Below are positions 32,456 to 41,681 of a stretch of DNA of 64,000 nt, piece after piece (position 1 is the stretch's first letter; each line of letters begins with the position of its first letter). The stretch lies in contig NZ_JBKIWZ010000001.1 in NCBI RefSeq assembly GCF_050157905.1, forward strand, positions 1,178,001-1,242,000, written 5' to 3'. Both the position numbers and the translations under genes were made by a program. A model generated the notes under the pieces. It searched no databases. It worked only from the letters and a program-made list of their open reading frames with translations, and had not been told where the DNA came from. This stretch comes from Pantoea sp050157905 (GTDB taxonomy: Bacteria; Pseudomonadota; Gammaproteobacteria; Enterobacterales; Enterobacteriaceae).

Positions 32456-34818
32456 GCGCGCAGCGGCTTAAGCAGGGCAATCAGCGCGTCACGCGCCCGC
32501 GACGGCAGATCGCCGCCGCCGGTATAGCCATTGTTCTCGATGATGACCTGATTCAGTCCGACCAGCCAGTCGTAGATGTAGTAGGCGGTGTGGTTAGCCG
32601 GCGCGGCAGAAAGCCGGGTGAGGCGCTGACCGGCACCGAAGCTGACGCTGGGCGCGGGCGGACGTGAAAAGATGACCTGACCGCGGTTGACCCGGCTGGC
32701 AGGCCGCTCGTTTTCAGGCCGCTGTAAAAAGCCGAGCCAGGCGACAAAATCACCCAGCACCGTCATCGCCCGCGTCACCTGACGGTCGGCACGGGATTCA
32801 TGACTGACGCTCTGCGTGTCAGGCTCATGCAGCGCCTGTTGCAATTTTTGCGCGATATCGGTGCGGAATCCGGCCGTGATCAGCTCCTCGACCAGCCACT
32901 CCATCGTCGCCTTATCCACGTTCAGCAACGCCAGCAGGCTGCGATTCTCCGGCAGCTGACGCAGATGATCCAGCCACAGCAGCATCACCTGACGCGGAAA
33001 CTGCTGCGCGCCCGGCAGACTCTGACGCGGCTGAACCGGCGCTTCAGCCGGACTTTCGCTGAACAGGTCAAATTCAAATCCAATCCCGAACTGATTCTCC
33101 GGCGCCTGCAGATTGGCTGGTTTGCTGCCTGGCAGGGCAGACTGATTCAGCCACAGCTGACGCAGTGCCTCACGCGGCGGCTGCAGGCGTTCCAGCAGCT
33201 CACCGTGCAGGCCGGTACGATGCTGCAAACACTTCAGCAGCGTGTCGGCGATGTTCTGTTTACGGTCCGCCTGTTCCGGTGAGGCTTCCGCTTCGGTCCA
33301 CGGCAGCAAGCGGCGCTCGACCACGGTATGCTGAATCTGTGCCAGCTGCGCCAGCAACATGTCGCGGCGGGCCTCCGGCTGCATCTCATCCTGTAACCAG
33401 CTCGCCATGCGGTCAACGCCCGCGCGATCCAGGGCCAGCATCGATCCCCAGTGCTGACCAGGCTGTCCCATCTGGCGCTGCACGGCTTCATCCACGTTGA
33501 CCTGCTGATGGCGGCTATCGAAAGGAGTAATCGCCCAGATAAGCCGGGGTTTCCCGCCAGATTCCTGCACAGGCTGCTGACGCTGCCATTCACGCAGTGA
33601 CTCGCTCACCAGACTGGCATCCTGACGCTGGCTGGCGGCGGTGCAGACAATCAGCAGGTCGATTGCCTGCCGGGTAGCGTAGAAGCCGGGCAGCAGTGCG
33701 CGTTTCTGCTCCAGCAACTGCGCCCGTAACGGCTCCTGCTGACGCAGGCGCTGCCGGTCATCCTGCACGATTGCGTCAGCGGGCTGACCGGGCGCGGGCA
33801 GTTCAAGCATGTCGGCATCGTCATAGAGTGCGGTGCGCGGTGTGGAGCAAAGCGGCACCAGCACCTCCAGGGTCAGCAGAGCCAGCAAACCCAGCGGCAC
33901 ATGCTGTGCCTTGCCAATACGGTTGCCATTCAGCGGACAGACTTCGACCCGTTGCTGCTGATCCTGGTCGCTGGCGGGCACAATCAGCTGTTCAGCCGGC
34001 AGCAGTGACGCATCGGTGAGCAGGCTCAGGGGCGCGAGCAGGCGGCTGCTGTTGCGCAGCTGATGACGCAGATGCAGCAGGCTGCGCAGCATCTCATTGA
34101 GTGCCGGTTGCGACGGCCAGAGCAGCGAAAAGAGCTGTACGCGGTCATCCACACTCAGCCAGGGCGCCAGTTCAACTGCCTGCGGCCAGAAATGGCGATC
34201 GAGCCGGGCATCGTAGTGCGGACGGCGTCGGCACCAGGACCAGAGCGTCACCAGCGCATCGCCTTCCAGGCCCGCCAGCGGCGTCGCCAGACGATGACGC
34301 TGCAGGCGCTGCAGCGCGCTGTCGATCTGCGCGGTGTCGGGCGCGCGCTCACCGGCACAGGCGACCATCAGCCGTACGATCTCAGCCTCGCTCAGCAGCG
34401 CCAGTTCAACCGGCCACTCGCCGGAGAGCGGCTCACGCTGATGGCTGAAACGGGTTGCCGTCGCAAAATCGAGGTTGCCGGGATTGATATGCTGGAACCA
34501 GCTCAGCAGCTTGTCACCCATGCGGGTCATTAACTGGCCCTGGGCGTCAGCCACCATCTCATTCAGCAGCCAGGCTTTTCCGGCCTGCGACTGACCAAAC
34601 AGCGCCAGCGTCACCGGACGTGCGACCTGCTGCGCCAGCGCCTGGGTCTGTACGCGCGCCTGACGCAGTTGCAGCGTCAGGGTTTCCGCTTCCAGCGCCA
34701 GGCGCGGCGACTGTTCACGGTTTTCTTCAATCCAGGCCAGGCTCTGATTCAGGGCATCCTGCAGCAGGTTCAGGCGTTTTGCCAGCGTCTGCGGCTGGCG
34801 GGGTTTCAGGGCTTTCAT
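32452..34818 (-). CDS. srfC: SrfC, putative virulence factor / P-loop-like protein
   Basis: Third gene of srfABC, 788 residues. It looks like SrfC, annotated as a putative virulence effector in Salmonella and related bacteria; its biochemical function is not established. Seen directly: an N-terminal helical region (residues 1-65), then a P-loop-like segment LALFGQSQAGKAWLLNEMV at about 71-89, where the usual Ser/Thr after GK is Ala. Further on are QAIDLLIVCTAASQRQ and PRLIWAITPFDSR, which look like the Walker B and base-recognition strands of a GTPase-like fold. It overlaps srfB by ATGA. No signal peptide is present, so it is likely cytoplasmic. Confidence 0.85.
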   Translation of the reverse strand: MKALKPRQPQTLAKRLNLLQDALNQSLAWIEENREQSPRLALEAETLTLQLRQARVQTQALAQQVARPVTLALFGQSQAGKAWLLNEMVADAQGQLMTRMGDKLLSWFQHINPGNLDFATATRFSHQREPLSGEWPVELALLSEAEIVRLMVACAGERAPDTAQIDSALQRLQRHRLATPLAGLEGDALVTLWSWCRRRPHYDARLDRHFWPQAVELAPWLSVDDRVQLFSLLWPSQPALNEMLRSLLHLRHQLRNSSRLLAPLSLLTDASLLPAEQLIVPASDQDQQQRVEVCPLNGNRIGKAQHVPLGLLALLTLEVLVPLCSTPRTALYDDADMLELPAPGQPADAIVQDDRQRLRQQEPLRAQLLEQKRALLPGFYATRQAIDLLIVCTAASQRQDASLVSESLREWQRQQPVQESGGKPRLIWAITPFDSRHQQVNVDEAVQRQMGQPGQHWGSMLALDRAGVDRMASWLQDEMQPEARRDMLLAQLAQIQHTVVERRLLPWTEAEASPEQADRKQNIADTLLKCLQHRTGLHGELLERLQPPREALRQLWLNQSALPGSKPANLQAPENQFGIGFEFDLFSESPAEAPVQPRQSLPGAQQFPRQVMLLWLDHLRQLPENRSLLALLNVDKATMEWLVEELITAGFRTDIAQKLQQALHEPDTQSVSHESRADRQVTRAMTVLGDFVAWLGFLQRPENERPASRVNRGQVIFSRPPAPSVSFGAGQRLTRLSAAPANHTAYYIYDWLVGLNQVIIENNGYTGGGDLPSRARDALIALLKPLRA

Positions 34819-37778
34819 CGTTTACATACGCTCCCGCTGTCAATCCAGTATTGCGCATTGGCATTGCCGGTGGCCGACAGGGTATTCAGCTTCAGACTTA
34901 ACTGCTCCAGCGGCACGCGGGTACCGTCGTCCAGACGCGCATCGCTCAGCACCAGATTTTCCGGGCCGGTGGCTCCCGGACCGGCTTTCACCGCCAGGCG
35001 GATGCGCAGCACGCTCTCCCCGGCCACTTTGCGCGCCAGTGTGGCGTCGTTGAGCGTCAGGCTGTAGAGCGGCGAGGCGGGCCAGCGATCGTTATCGAGC
35101 TGGCGGAAACCCAGACAGACGTTGCCGCGGATACGAAAACTGCTTTTTTTATCCAGCGCATAATCAGGATCGTCGAGATCGATTTCGCTGTAGCAGAGAT
35201 TCTCATCGGTCAGCGCCTGGTTTTCATCGAGCATGCCCAGGTAGCGAATCGTCGAGTAAGGCTCAAAATCGCCCGCGCGGAACCAGAAACTGCTGAGACG
35301 CAGATCCAGCGCCAGCAGGCAGAGCATTGCACCCACCGCCGCAGTAGACTTCGGATTATCGATACGGCCATGCTTGTTAAACGGATACCAGTCGCTGGTG
35401 TGATAGCCCTCCAGCGACAGAATGCGGCTGCCCGGCAGCGGCTGCAGATGGCGCACCAGCGCCTGAATGCCCGGGAAACGCGACGGCCGGCCGGTCAGCA
35501 GCAGCACGTCACACTGATAGAGCGATACCACTTCACACATTGAGCGCAGCGCCGGAATGATCGCCATGCGGTGCTGCATAAATTCGCCGTGAAGCTGCGA
35601 CAGGCTGACCACCAGCGGCACCTGCAGCAGGTCGAAGCGGCCGTGACCGCCCAGCTCGCGCTGAATCTCGCCGTTCACAAACGCCAGCACCGCTTCGCCT
35701 GGCACCTGTTCAATCAGCTCGCCGAACAGCGCATTGATCTCGGCGTGGCTCTCCAGCGGATCCCAGTTTTCGTAGCGTTCCAGCACGGCCTGTGCCAGCG
35801 GAATAAAGAGCTGTAACGTCACCTGCTGACGTAGCGTAGCCTGACCGTCCATACGGCTATCGTGACCAAAGAGTTTGTTCATCAGTGGATCGGTCAGGGC
35901 CAGGCCCGCTTTCTGCAGGTGCTGTTGCAGCGCAGGCAGAATCCACAGCTGAATCACATCCAGCAGGATATCGTCGCCCGCCACTTTGAACCCTTCACGA
36001 AACAGCAGGCGCGGTGTGATTTTGACATTGTTACCCTGACCATCATCCAGGCGATACTGGGTGATCGCCAGATCGGTGGTGCCGCCACCGATATCGATCG
36101 AGGCGATGCGCAGGCTCTTGCCGGGCAGCTCATCCGCTTCACGCGGACGATCCGGGCGCGCCATGCTGCTGAAAAAGTCTTCAGCGCGACCGGCAAAGTT
36201 GACTTGTGTTTCGTTGAACAGCCAGACCATCTGACCACATGTCGCCTCATCCCACTCCATCTGCACGTCCGGCAGCGGTTTTGGACTCTGACGCGGCAGT
36301 GCCGGAGCCAGCTCATCCTCGTCGGTCAGCCAGCCTTCGGCTTTCCAGACCAGCGTCAGCGCCTCCTGCATTCTGCGACGGAAGATTTCGCGCTCTGGCT
36401 TCGGCATCGCCGAAGGCAGCGTCAGGATGACATGGCGCAGCTGACGCGGCGCGTGACTCTGTGGCATCCGCTGACGCTGAGCAGCACTGTTCATCTGCAT
36501 CAGTGCCTGCGCCAGCAGCTCGCACAGCATAAAGGTCATCAGCGAGCTGCGGCTGTAGTGAGGGGAAAAGACCGGCAGGCGGTCGTCCGGCGACAGCGTC
36601 GAAAGCGGCTGGCCTTCGTCGTTCAGCAGGGTGGTAAACGGCGCAGCATAGGCCAGCGGCTCGCTCTGCTCACCCGGCGTGTTAAAGCGCCAGCCTGGCT
36701 GATAGCGCGCCTCATCCCAGAGATAGCGGCGCGGGCTGGAGAGGCCGGTGCTGCCTTCCAGTCCTGCGCGCTGCAGCGCCAGACGGCTCGCTTCACGTCC
36801 GACACGCGTCAGAGAAGGCCACATAAAGGCCTGTTCGCGGCCGCTCTCCAGCGAGAAGTTTGCCTTGCCAAAGTGTGCTTCAGCAAACTCCAGGCGACTG
36901 TCGAACAGCTCATTATAAACCTGATGCGGCTGGGCGAGATCGCGCAGCTGCAGTTCATAGGTCTGCTTCAGGCCGTTGCTCTCTTCCGGGTGATCTTCCA
37001 CCAGGATGCCGCAGGTATGGGAATTGCCGACGTCGAGAATGATGTCGACGCTGACGGCCGGGGTCTGCAGCGTGGCGGCCTGAATATGGATCTCGCTGAG
37101 GTCGAGCTGTTCGCCCAGTAGCTCCAGCAGATTGAGATAGTGCGCCTGATACTCAAATTCGCGAAGCGCCTGATTGATCGCCTGTTCACGACGATCGCCG
37201 ACGCGGTCGGTAAAAATTTCCCGTAGCCAGCCGTCAACCCAGGTGAGATCGAGAAAGTCGCCCAGTTCATAGTTGTGCCAGGCGAGCGCGAAGGTCACGC
37301 CGTTTTGCGCATCAGCGGGCGTCAGGCCAAGCTGTTCGCCGCCATCCTGCTCCGCGACACAGCGGGTGTCGAACGCCAGGGTGACGCGATGGGTATTGCC
37401 CGCCGCATCAGGGGCGGGCAGGGCGACCAGACGCATCCGCGCCCAGTTTTCCGGGCCGCCGATGAAACGGCGTCCGCTAGCGCAGCGCAGCATGGGCAGC
37501 GGCAGCCAGCAGGCGGACAGAAGCGTAAGGGAGTCGGCCAGCGCGATATCGGACTCCGGGCGCACCACTTCTGCGGCACCGCCATCTTCCGGGTAGAGCA
37601 GGAACCTGCCGCTGTTGCCGTCAACGTTCAGGCGCAGCAGCGGGCCGTTGGCGGTCTGACGCACGAACTGGCGACGCGCCGGGGTGGCAGAGAGCTGCAG
37701 GCCGAAATCAAGAAACTGCACACCGCTGTTTTCAATCAGCGTAATTTTTTGTTTGTCATCGATCAGGGGAGCCAGCAT
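34815..37778 (-). CDS. srfB: SrfB, actin/Hsp70-like ATPase-fold protein
   Basis: Second gene of srfABC, 987 residues. It carries two phosphate-binding motifs of the actin-Hsp70-sugar kinase fold: DIILDVGNSHTCGILVE (residues about 245-261) and ASIDIGGGTTDLAITQ (about 559-574). A later CDVLLLTGRPSRFPGIQAL resembles the adenosine motif. The first 240 residues and the last 200 fall outside the fold. It is annotated as virulence factor SrfB in relatives; its activity is not known. It begins 2 bp after srfA and overlaps srfC by ATGA, indicating a stoichiometric three-protein unit. Confidence 0.88.
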   Translation of the reverse strand: MLAPLIDDKQKITLIENSGVQFLDFGLQLSATPARRQFVRQTANGPLLRLNVDGNSGRFLLYPEDGGAAEVVRPESDIALADSLTLLSACWLPLPMLRCASGRRFIGGPENWARMRLVALPAPDAAGNTHRVTLAFDTRCVAEQDGGEQLGLTPADAQNGVTFALAWHNYELGDFLDLTWVDGWLREIFTDRVGDRREQAINQALREFEYQAHYLNLLELLGEQLDLSEIHIQAATLQTPAVSVDIILDVGNSHTCGILVEDHPEESNGLKQTYELQLRDLAQPHQVYNELFDSRLEFAEAHFGKANFSLESGREQAFMWPSLTRVGREASRLALQRAGLEGSTGLSSPRRYLWDEARYQPGWRFNTPGEQSEPLAYAAPFTTLLNDEGQPLSTLSPDDRLPVFSPHYSRSSLMTFMLCELLAQALMQMNSAAQRQRMPQSHAPRQLRHVILTLPSAMPKPEREIFRRRMQEALTLVWKAEGWLTDEDELAPALPRQSPKPLPDVQMEWDEATCGQMVWLFNETQVNFAGRAEDFFSSMARPDRPREADELPGKSLRIASIDIGGGTTDLAITQYRLDDGQGNNVKITPRLLFREGFKVAGDDILLDVIQLWILPALQQHLQKAGLALTDPLMNKLFGHDSRMDGQATLRQQVTLQLFIPLAQAVLERYENWDPLESHAEINALFGELIEQVPGEAVLAFVNGEIQRELGGHGRFDLLQVPLVVSLSQLHGEFMQHRMAIIPALRSMCEVVSLYQCDVLLLTGRPSRFPGIQALVRHLQPLPGSRILSLEGYHTSDWYPFNKHGRIDNPKSTAAVGAMLCLLALDLRLSSFWFRAGDFEPYSTIRYLGMLDENQALTDENLCYSEIDLDDPDYALDKKSSFRIRGNVCLGFRQLDNDRWPASPLYSLTLNDATLARKVAGESVLRIRLAVKAGPGATGPENLVLSDARLDDGTRVPLEQLSLKLNTLSATGNANAQYWIDSGSVCKR

Positions 37779-37780
37779 CG

Positions 37781-39154
37781 TTATTTACTCTCACGCTTAA
37801 TCGTCATCGGGAAGATCCGGTCTTCCGCATACTGCGCTTCGCACACTGCGGCACCGATACTCGCGTGGCAGACCAGCAGCGGCATACGGTAGCGCGAACC
37901 GTTCTGGCACTTCGCCGTGTAACGGCTCTCAATGACCAGGTTGCCGGCGCTGGTCATGGCCGCGCTGACATCCGCTTTGCAGCTGGTATTACCCTGAGTC
38001 ACCTGCACGCTGCCTTTGCCATTTTTGAACTGGAAACGCATCACCGGCGGTTTACCGGTCGGTGTTGGCATCTGGTTGATGGTGACGCGCCAGCGGCCAT
38101 CGATGACCTGAACCTGACCTTCGCGCACCGCATCAGGCGTAACGATCAGGTCATCGGGGCGGGCCGGCACCGCAGGCGTCACTACACTGGCAAGGGTAGC
38201 AGATGAGGCGGTCGGTGCGGCTTCAGGCGCTGCGACGCTGGCCGGTTTCTGCGGCAGCGTCTCCGGGAGATTCTCCGCGGCGGCCATCACGGCAGGGGGC
38301 GCGACAGCGGGCGTCGCCGCGGCCTGGGCTGGCGCAGCGGCCGATGTTGGCGACGCAACCGCAACCGGCGTCGTCGCAGGTTCTGCACTGACTTTCGCGC
38401 TCTCAACCGGCGCTTCGGATGCGGGACGATGCAGCAGCACCGCCACCACGACGGCGGCCGCAATCGCCACCGGCGGCAGCAGATACCAGACACGTAAAGG
38501 GCGGCGCGCCGGGGCAGGTTTCTGTTGCACCGGCTCAGGCGTCATCACCACCGGCTGCGGTTCTTCCACCGCTTCAGGTGCAGGTTCCGCCATCAGCACG
38601 GGTTCGGCGGCCACGGGCGCGACTGGCAGCTCGGGCAGCGGCTCAACCAGCGCGACCGGCAGGTTCTCCTCAAGCGTATCGCGCAGACAGGCCAGCGGAT
38701 CATCGCGGCTGCGTGCCTGGGCATCGACAAAGCCCCAGAACGTGATGACCGGTTTGCCATCCACCAGATAGACATATTGCTGATCGGGAAACTGCAGGGT
38801 TTTGCTCAGCAACGCACCAAACAGCCGCATGGCGGGGTTCTCCGCCGCGCGCGCGCGCGTGCTGAGATCCTGCATATCCTGCTGGCAGGCAGTGAGCTGC
38901 TGCAGGGCCGCGCGACGTTCATGATCGCTCGCGCCCAGCCAGGATTTTACCCGACCGTTGAAAGGAGCATACCAGTCGAGGCGATCGCCCCGTTCATTGG
39001 CCTGCGGGATCGCCAGGCAATCTGCCAGTGCGCTCTGACGGCGCAGGCGCAGCGTTTCACGAATTTGCAGTGCTGAGGCGTAGACCGGCTGGCCATTTTC
39101 ACCTAGCGCCAGAACAGCATCTAATTTACCGCTGCGCAGAAAAGTTTTTGCCAC
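37781..39154 (-). CDS. srfA: SrfA, single-pass membrane protein of the srfABC unit
   Basis: First gene of srfABC, 457 residues. An N-terminal cytoplasmic domain (1-165, with YVYLVDGKPVITFWGFV) is followed by a Pro/Ala/Glu-rich linker. One membrane helix follows at about 223-241 (YLLPPVAIAAAVVVAVLLH), then a long Ala/Pro-rich linker, presumably periplasmic. The C-terminal domain (about 340-457) has four cysteines, in TSCKADVS, TAKCQNG, LVCHAS and AVCEAQ, which could form two disulfides. The layout suggests an inner-membrane anchor linking SrfB/SrfC in the cytoplasm to a periplasmic sensor or binding domain. The name follows gene order. Confidence 0.8.
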   Translation of the reverse strand: MAKTFLRSGKLDAVLALGENGQPVYASALQIRETLRLRRQSALADCLAIPQANERGDRLDWYAPFNGRVKSWLGASDHERRAALQQLTACQQDMQDLSTRARAAENPAMRLFGALLSKTLQFPDQQYVYLVDGKPVITFWGFVDAQARSRDDPLACLRDTLEENLPVALVEPLPELPVAPVAAEPVLMAEPAPEAVEEPQPVVMTPEPVQQKPAPARRPLRVWYLLPPVAIAAAVVVAVLLHRPASEAPVESAKVSAEPATTPVAVASPTSAAAPAQAAATPAVAPPAVMAAAENLPETLPQKPASVAAPEAAPTASSATLASVVTPAVPARPDDLIVTPDAVREGQVQVIDGRWRVTINQMPTPTGKPPVMRFQFKNGKGSVQVTQGNTSCKADVSAAMTSAGNLVIESRYTAKCQNGSRYRMPLLVCHASIGAAVCEAQYAEDRIFPMTIKRESK

Positions 39155-39324
39155 CTGTTGGGCCCTTATCGGTCGTTGTCTGAGGCAGAAAATCGCGTGT
39201 TATCGACGATTAAATTGATTTTACGCCGGGCAATGACAAATCAAACGGCAGAAAAGGGGCTAAATCCACTGTTTTTTTCGCGGGCTGACGTAAAAATAAC
39301 CGCAATTTCAGAACAATGCGATCT

Positions 39325-40497
39325 TCAGCCCGTTTTGCGCACCAGCAGCAGGTGAGCGAGTATGCCCCCGCTCAGTCCCCAGAAAGCGGGTCCGATGCCC
39401 AGCAGTGATACGCCCGACGCGGTGATCAGAAAGGTAATCAGCGCGCTGTCACGTTCCGCTGGCTGCTCCAGTGCCCGTTGCAGGCTGCCGCCCAGGGTGG
39501 CCAGCAGGGCCAGACCGGCGAGCGCCTCGATCAGTACCGCAGGCAGGGCGCTGAACAGCACGGCGATCAGCGCGCCTGATGCGCCTGCCAGCAGATAGAA
39601 AACGCCGGCCAGTACCGCCGCACGCCAGCGTTTCCGGGGGTCGGGATCGACCTCCTCGCTCATGCAGATGGCGGCAGTGATCGCGGCGACGCAGACCGAA
39701 AAACCGCCAAACGGCGACAGCAGCAGTGCCGTCAGCCCGGTGCGGGTCATCAGGGCAGAGACGGGCGGACGATAGCCGTGCGCCTGCAGGGTTGCAATGC
39801 CGGGCGCATTCTGCGACGCCATTGTGACCAGAAAATAGGGCAGGCCTGTGCCCAGCAGCAGGGTCAGGGTAAAGTGCGGCATGATCGGCTCCGGCAGTGC
39901 CAGTCTGACCGCCTGCGGCGGAAAATGGATGGCGTGCTGTGCCAGAGCGACCAAGATGCCTGCCAGCAGTGTCACCAGGATGGCGTAGCGGGCCAGCCAG
40001 CGGCGCGCGAGCAGCCAGGCCAGGCACATGCTGCCGCATAAAGTGAAGTTGCTCTGCAAATCGGCGAAGGTCTGCAGCCCGAAGCGCAGCAGAATACCCG
40101 CCAGCATCGCCGCCGCCAGCGAGGCGGGGATGTGGTTCATCAGACGGGCGAACAGGCCAGTCACGCCACAAAGTACAATCAGCAGGTTGGCAAAGAGGAA
40201 AACCCCTACCGCCTCATTCAGCGTGACGCCGTGAAAACTGGTCGCCAGCAGCGCCGCGCCGGGCGTGGACCAGGCGGCAAGCACCGGCATCCGGTAGCGC
40301 AGCGACAGGCAAAGAGAGACGATTCCCTGTGCAAGACCCAGAACCGACAGCCAGCCGCCGATCTGCGCGGGCGTAGCGCCCGCCGCCTGAAACATCTGAT
40401 AGATAATCGCGCCGCTGCTGCTGTAGCCTACCAGTACGGCAACAAAGCCGGAAACCAGCATCGGCAGAGTAAATGAGGCCTGTTCCGCTCGTGTCAT
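39325..40497 (-). CDS. benE: BenE/YdcO-family putative benzoate transporter
   Basis: A 390-residue membrane protein of the BenE family (benzoate:H+ symporter type; YdcO in E. coli), with about 12 membrane segments. Family features include SGFVAVLVGYSSSGAIIYQ, AWSTPGAALLATS, ASQNAPGIATLQAHGY and SPFGGFSVCVAAITAAICM. It is divergent from the sutR-type regulator gene, the same pairing as ydcO-ydcN in E. coli. A large perfect inverted repeat lies between them, so SutR probably controls it. Benzoate is the substrate known for BenE in Acinetobacter and is not shown for YdcO. Confidence 0.9.
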   Translation of the reverse strand: MTRAEQASFTLPMLVSGFVAVLVGYSSSGAIIYQMFQAAGATPAQIGGWLSVLGLAQGIVSLCLSLRYRMPVLAAWSTPGAALLATSFHGVTLNEAVGVFLFANLLIVLCGVTGLFARLMNHIPASLAAAMLAGILLRFGLQTFADLQSNFTLCGSMCLAWLLARRWLARYAILVTLLAGILVALAQHAIHFPPQAVRLALPEPIMPHFTLTLLLGTGLPYFLVTMASQNAPGIATLQAHGYRPPVSALMTRTGLTALLLSPFGGFSVCVAAITAAICMSEEVDPDPRKRWRAAVLAGVFYLLAGASGALIAVLFSALPAVLIEALAGLALLATLGGSLQRALEQPAERDSALITFLITASGVSLLGIGPAFWGLSGGILAHLLLVRKTG

Positions 40498-40516
40498 CTC
40501 TCACTTCTCAATCGGG

Positions 40517-40563
40517 TTGTGCGTTATAGCGTACAGCGTGGCATAGTGCGCTATAACGCACAA
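40517..40563. promoter_or_regulatory. Perfect 15-bp inverted repeat in the benE-sutR spacer
   Basis: TTGTGCGTTATAGCG (40517-40531) and CGCTATAACGCACAA (40549-40563) are perfect complements separated by 17 bp. The site lies 20 bp upstream of the benE start and 54 bp upstream of sutR. Dimeric XRE-family regulators bind such inverted repeats, so this is a likely SutR operator controlling both genes. Confidence 0.75.
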
Positions 40564-40616
40564 GTGTTACACTCTTGGTCTGTTATTTTTATTCAGCATG
40601 CCAATCAGGAGAAATA

Positions 40617-41174
40617 ATGGCGGATTTTCAGCAACACCTGAGCGATGCGCTCAGGCAGTTGCGTCAGGCCAACGGCTGGAGTCTGACGCTGACGGCGGAG
40701 CGAACCGGCGTCAGTAAAGCGATGCTGGGGCAGATTGAGCGCGGCGAATCCAGCCCGACCATCGCCACGCTGTGGAAGATCGCCACCGGGTTTAACGTTC
40801 CTTTTTCGTTTTTCATCGACTCCCGGGTGATCGCCTCCGGGGCTGCGCCGGGATTCAGTCAGCCTGACGCCGGGATGGCCGTCCGGCCTCTGCTGCCTTA
40901 CGATCCAAAGCTGCGGTTTGAACTGCTGGCGGTGGAGCTGGCGGCGGGTGCGCAGAGCCACTCGTCGCCCCACGAAGCAGGCTGTGTGGAGCAGGTGGTG
41001 GTTATTGAGGGCGAACTGCTGCTGGCGGTCGGAGAGGTCTGGCGGCGCCTGCTCGCGGGTGAGGCGTTCCGCTTTGAGGCCGATATGCCGCACAGCTACC
41101 GCAACCCGCTCAGCACACCGCTGCGTTTTCACAGCCTGATTCACTACCCGCAACGGCCTGACGTTACAAATTGA
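40617..41174 (+). CDS. sutR: SutR (YdcN)-like XRE-cupin transcriptional regulator
   Basis: A 185-residue regulator with an N-terminal XRE helix-turn-helix (residues about 8-65: LRQLRQANGWSLTLTAERTG then SKAMLGQIERGESSPTIATLW) and a C-terminal cupin (about 105-180: HEAGCVEQVVVIEGELLLAVG). SutR in E. coli is linked to sulfur utilisation genes. It is divergent from benE as ydcN is from ydcO. ATG 40617 has an AGGAG ribosome site; an in-frame codon further upstream lies over the operator. Confidence 0.88.
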   Translation: MADFQQHLSDALRQLRQANGWSLTLTAERTGVSKAMLGQIERGESSPTIATLWKIATGFNVPFSFFIDSRVIASGAAPGFSQPDAGMAVRPLLPYDPKLRFELLAVELAAGAQSHSSPHEAGCVEQVVVIEGELLLAVGEVWRRLLAGEAFRFEADMPHSYRNPLSTPLRFHSLIHYPQRPDVTN

Positions 41175-41240
41175 TACGGGCGCAAACTACACAGTTTACC
41201 TTCGTATCTCTATACTTTTGCCGGTTCACAGAGAGGGACA

Positions 41241-41666
41241 ATGAGCGATTTGACAGATTCCGCCGCCATACTACGGATGCTGGTGGGTAAGCTGGCGCGA
41301 CGCCTGCGCGAGTCAGCCCCGCCCGGGGAACTGACCTGGTCCCAGGTGGCGGTGCTGGGCCATCTGGTGCGCGACGGGGCGATGACGGTGACGCAACTGG
41401 CTGCGGCTGAGGGCGTACGAACCCAGTCGATGGGCGCGACCGTAGCTGGTTTACTGGCGTCAGGCCTGGTGACAGGCGAGCCTGATCCCCATGATGGTCG
41501 CAAAACGCGTTATCTTCCGACGCCCGCAAGTCTGGCGGTCATCACGTCGAGCCGGGCAATGCGCGAGGACTGGCTGGTGCGGACGCTGGCGGCCCGGCTG
41601 AGCCCGGCAGAACAGCAGCAACTGACCGACGTTCTCCCTCTGCTGCAACGACTCGCTGACGAATAA
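41241..41666 (+). CDS. MarR-family transcriptional regulator
   Basis: A 141-residue winged-helix protein of the MarR family. The recognition region is visible (LTWSQVAVLGHLVRDGAMTV, TQLAAAEGVRTQSMGATVAG), followed by the wing with the family's DxRxxR-like end (PDPHDGRKTRYLPT). MarR proteins are dimeric repressors that often respond to aromatic acids. It lies 15 bp upstream of an isochorismatase-fold hydrolase on the same strand, so the two are probably co-transcribed and it may control that gene. Confidence 0.88.
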   Translation: MSDLTDSAAILRMLVGKLARRLRESAPPGELTWSQVAVLGHLVRDGAMTVTQLAAAEGVRTQSMGATVAGLLASGLVTGEPDPHDGRKTRYLPTPASLAVITSSRAMREDWLVRTLAARLSPAEQQQLTDVLPLLQRLADE

Positions 41667-41681
41667 CCCTGAGGATCCAAC

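Noticed and set aside
35862..37121. 419-codon plus-strand frame opposite srfB
   Set aside because: Antisense shadow in a GC-rich gene; the srfB frame has actin-fold motifs and this one has none.
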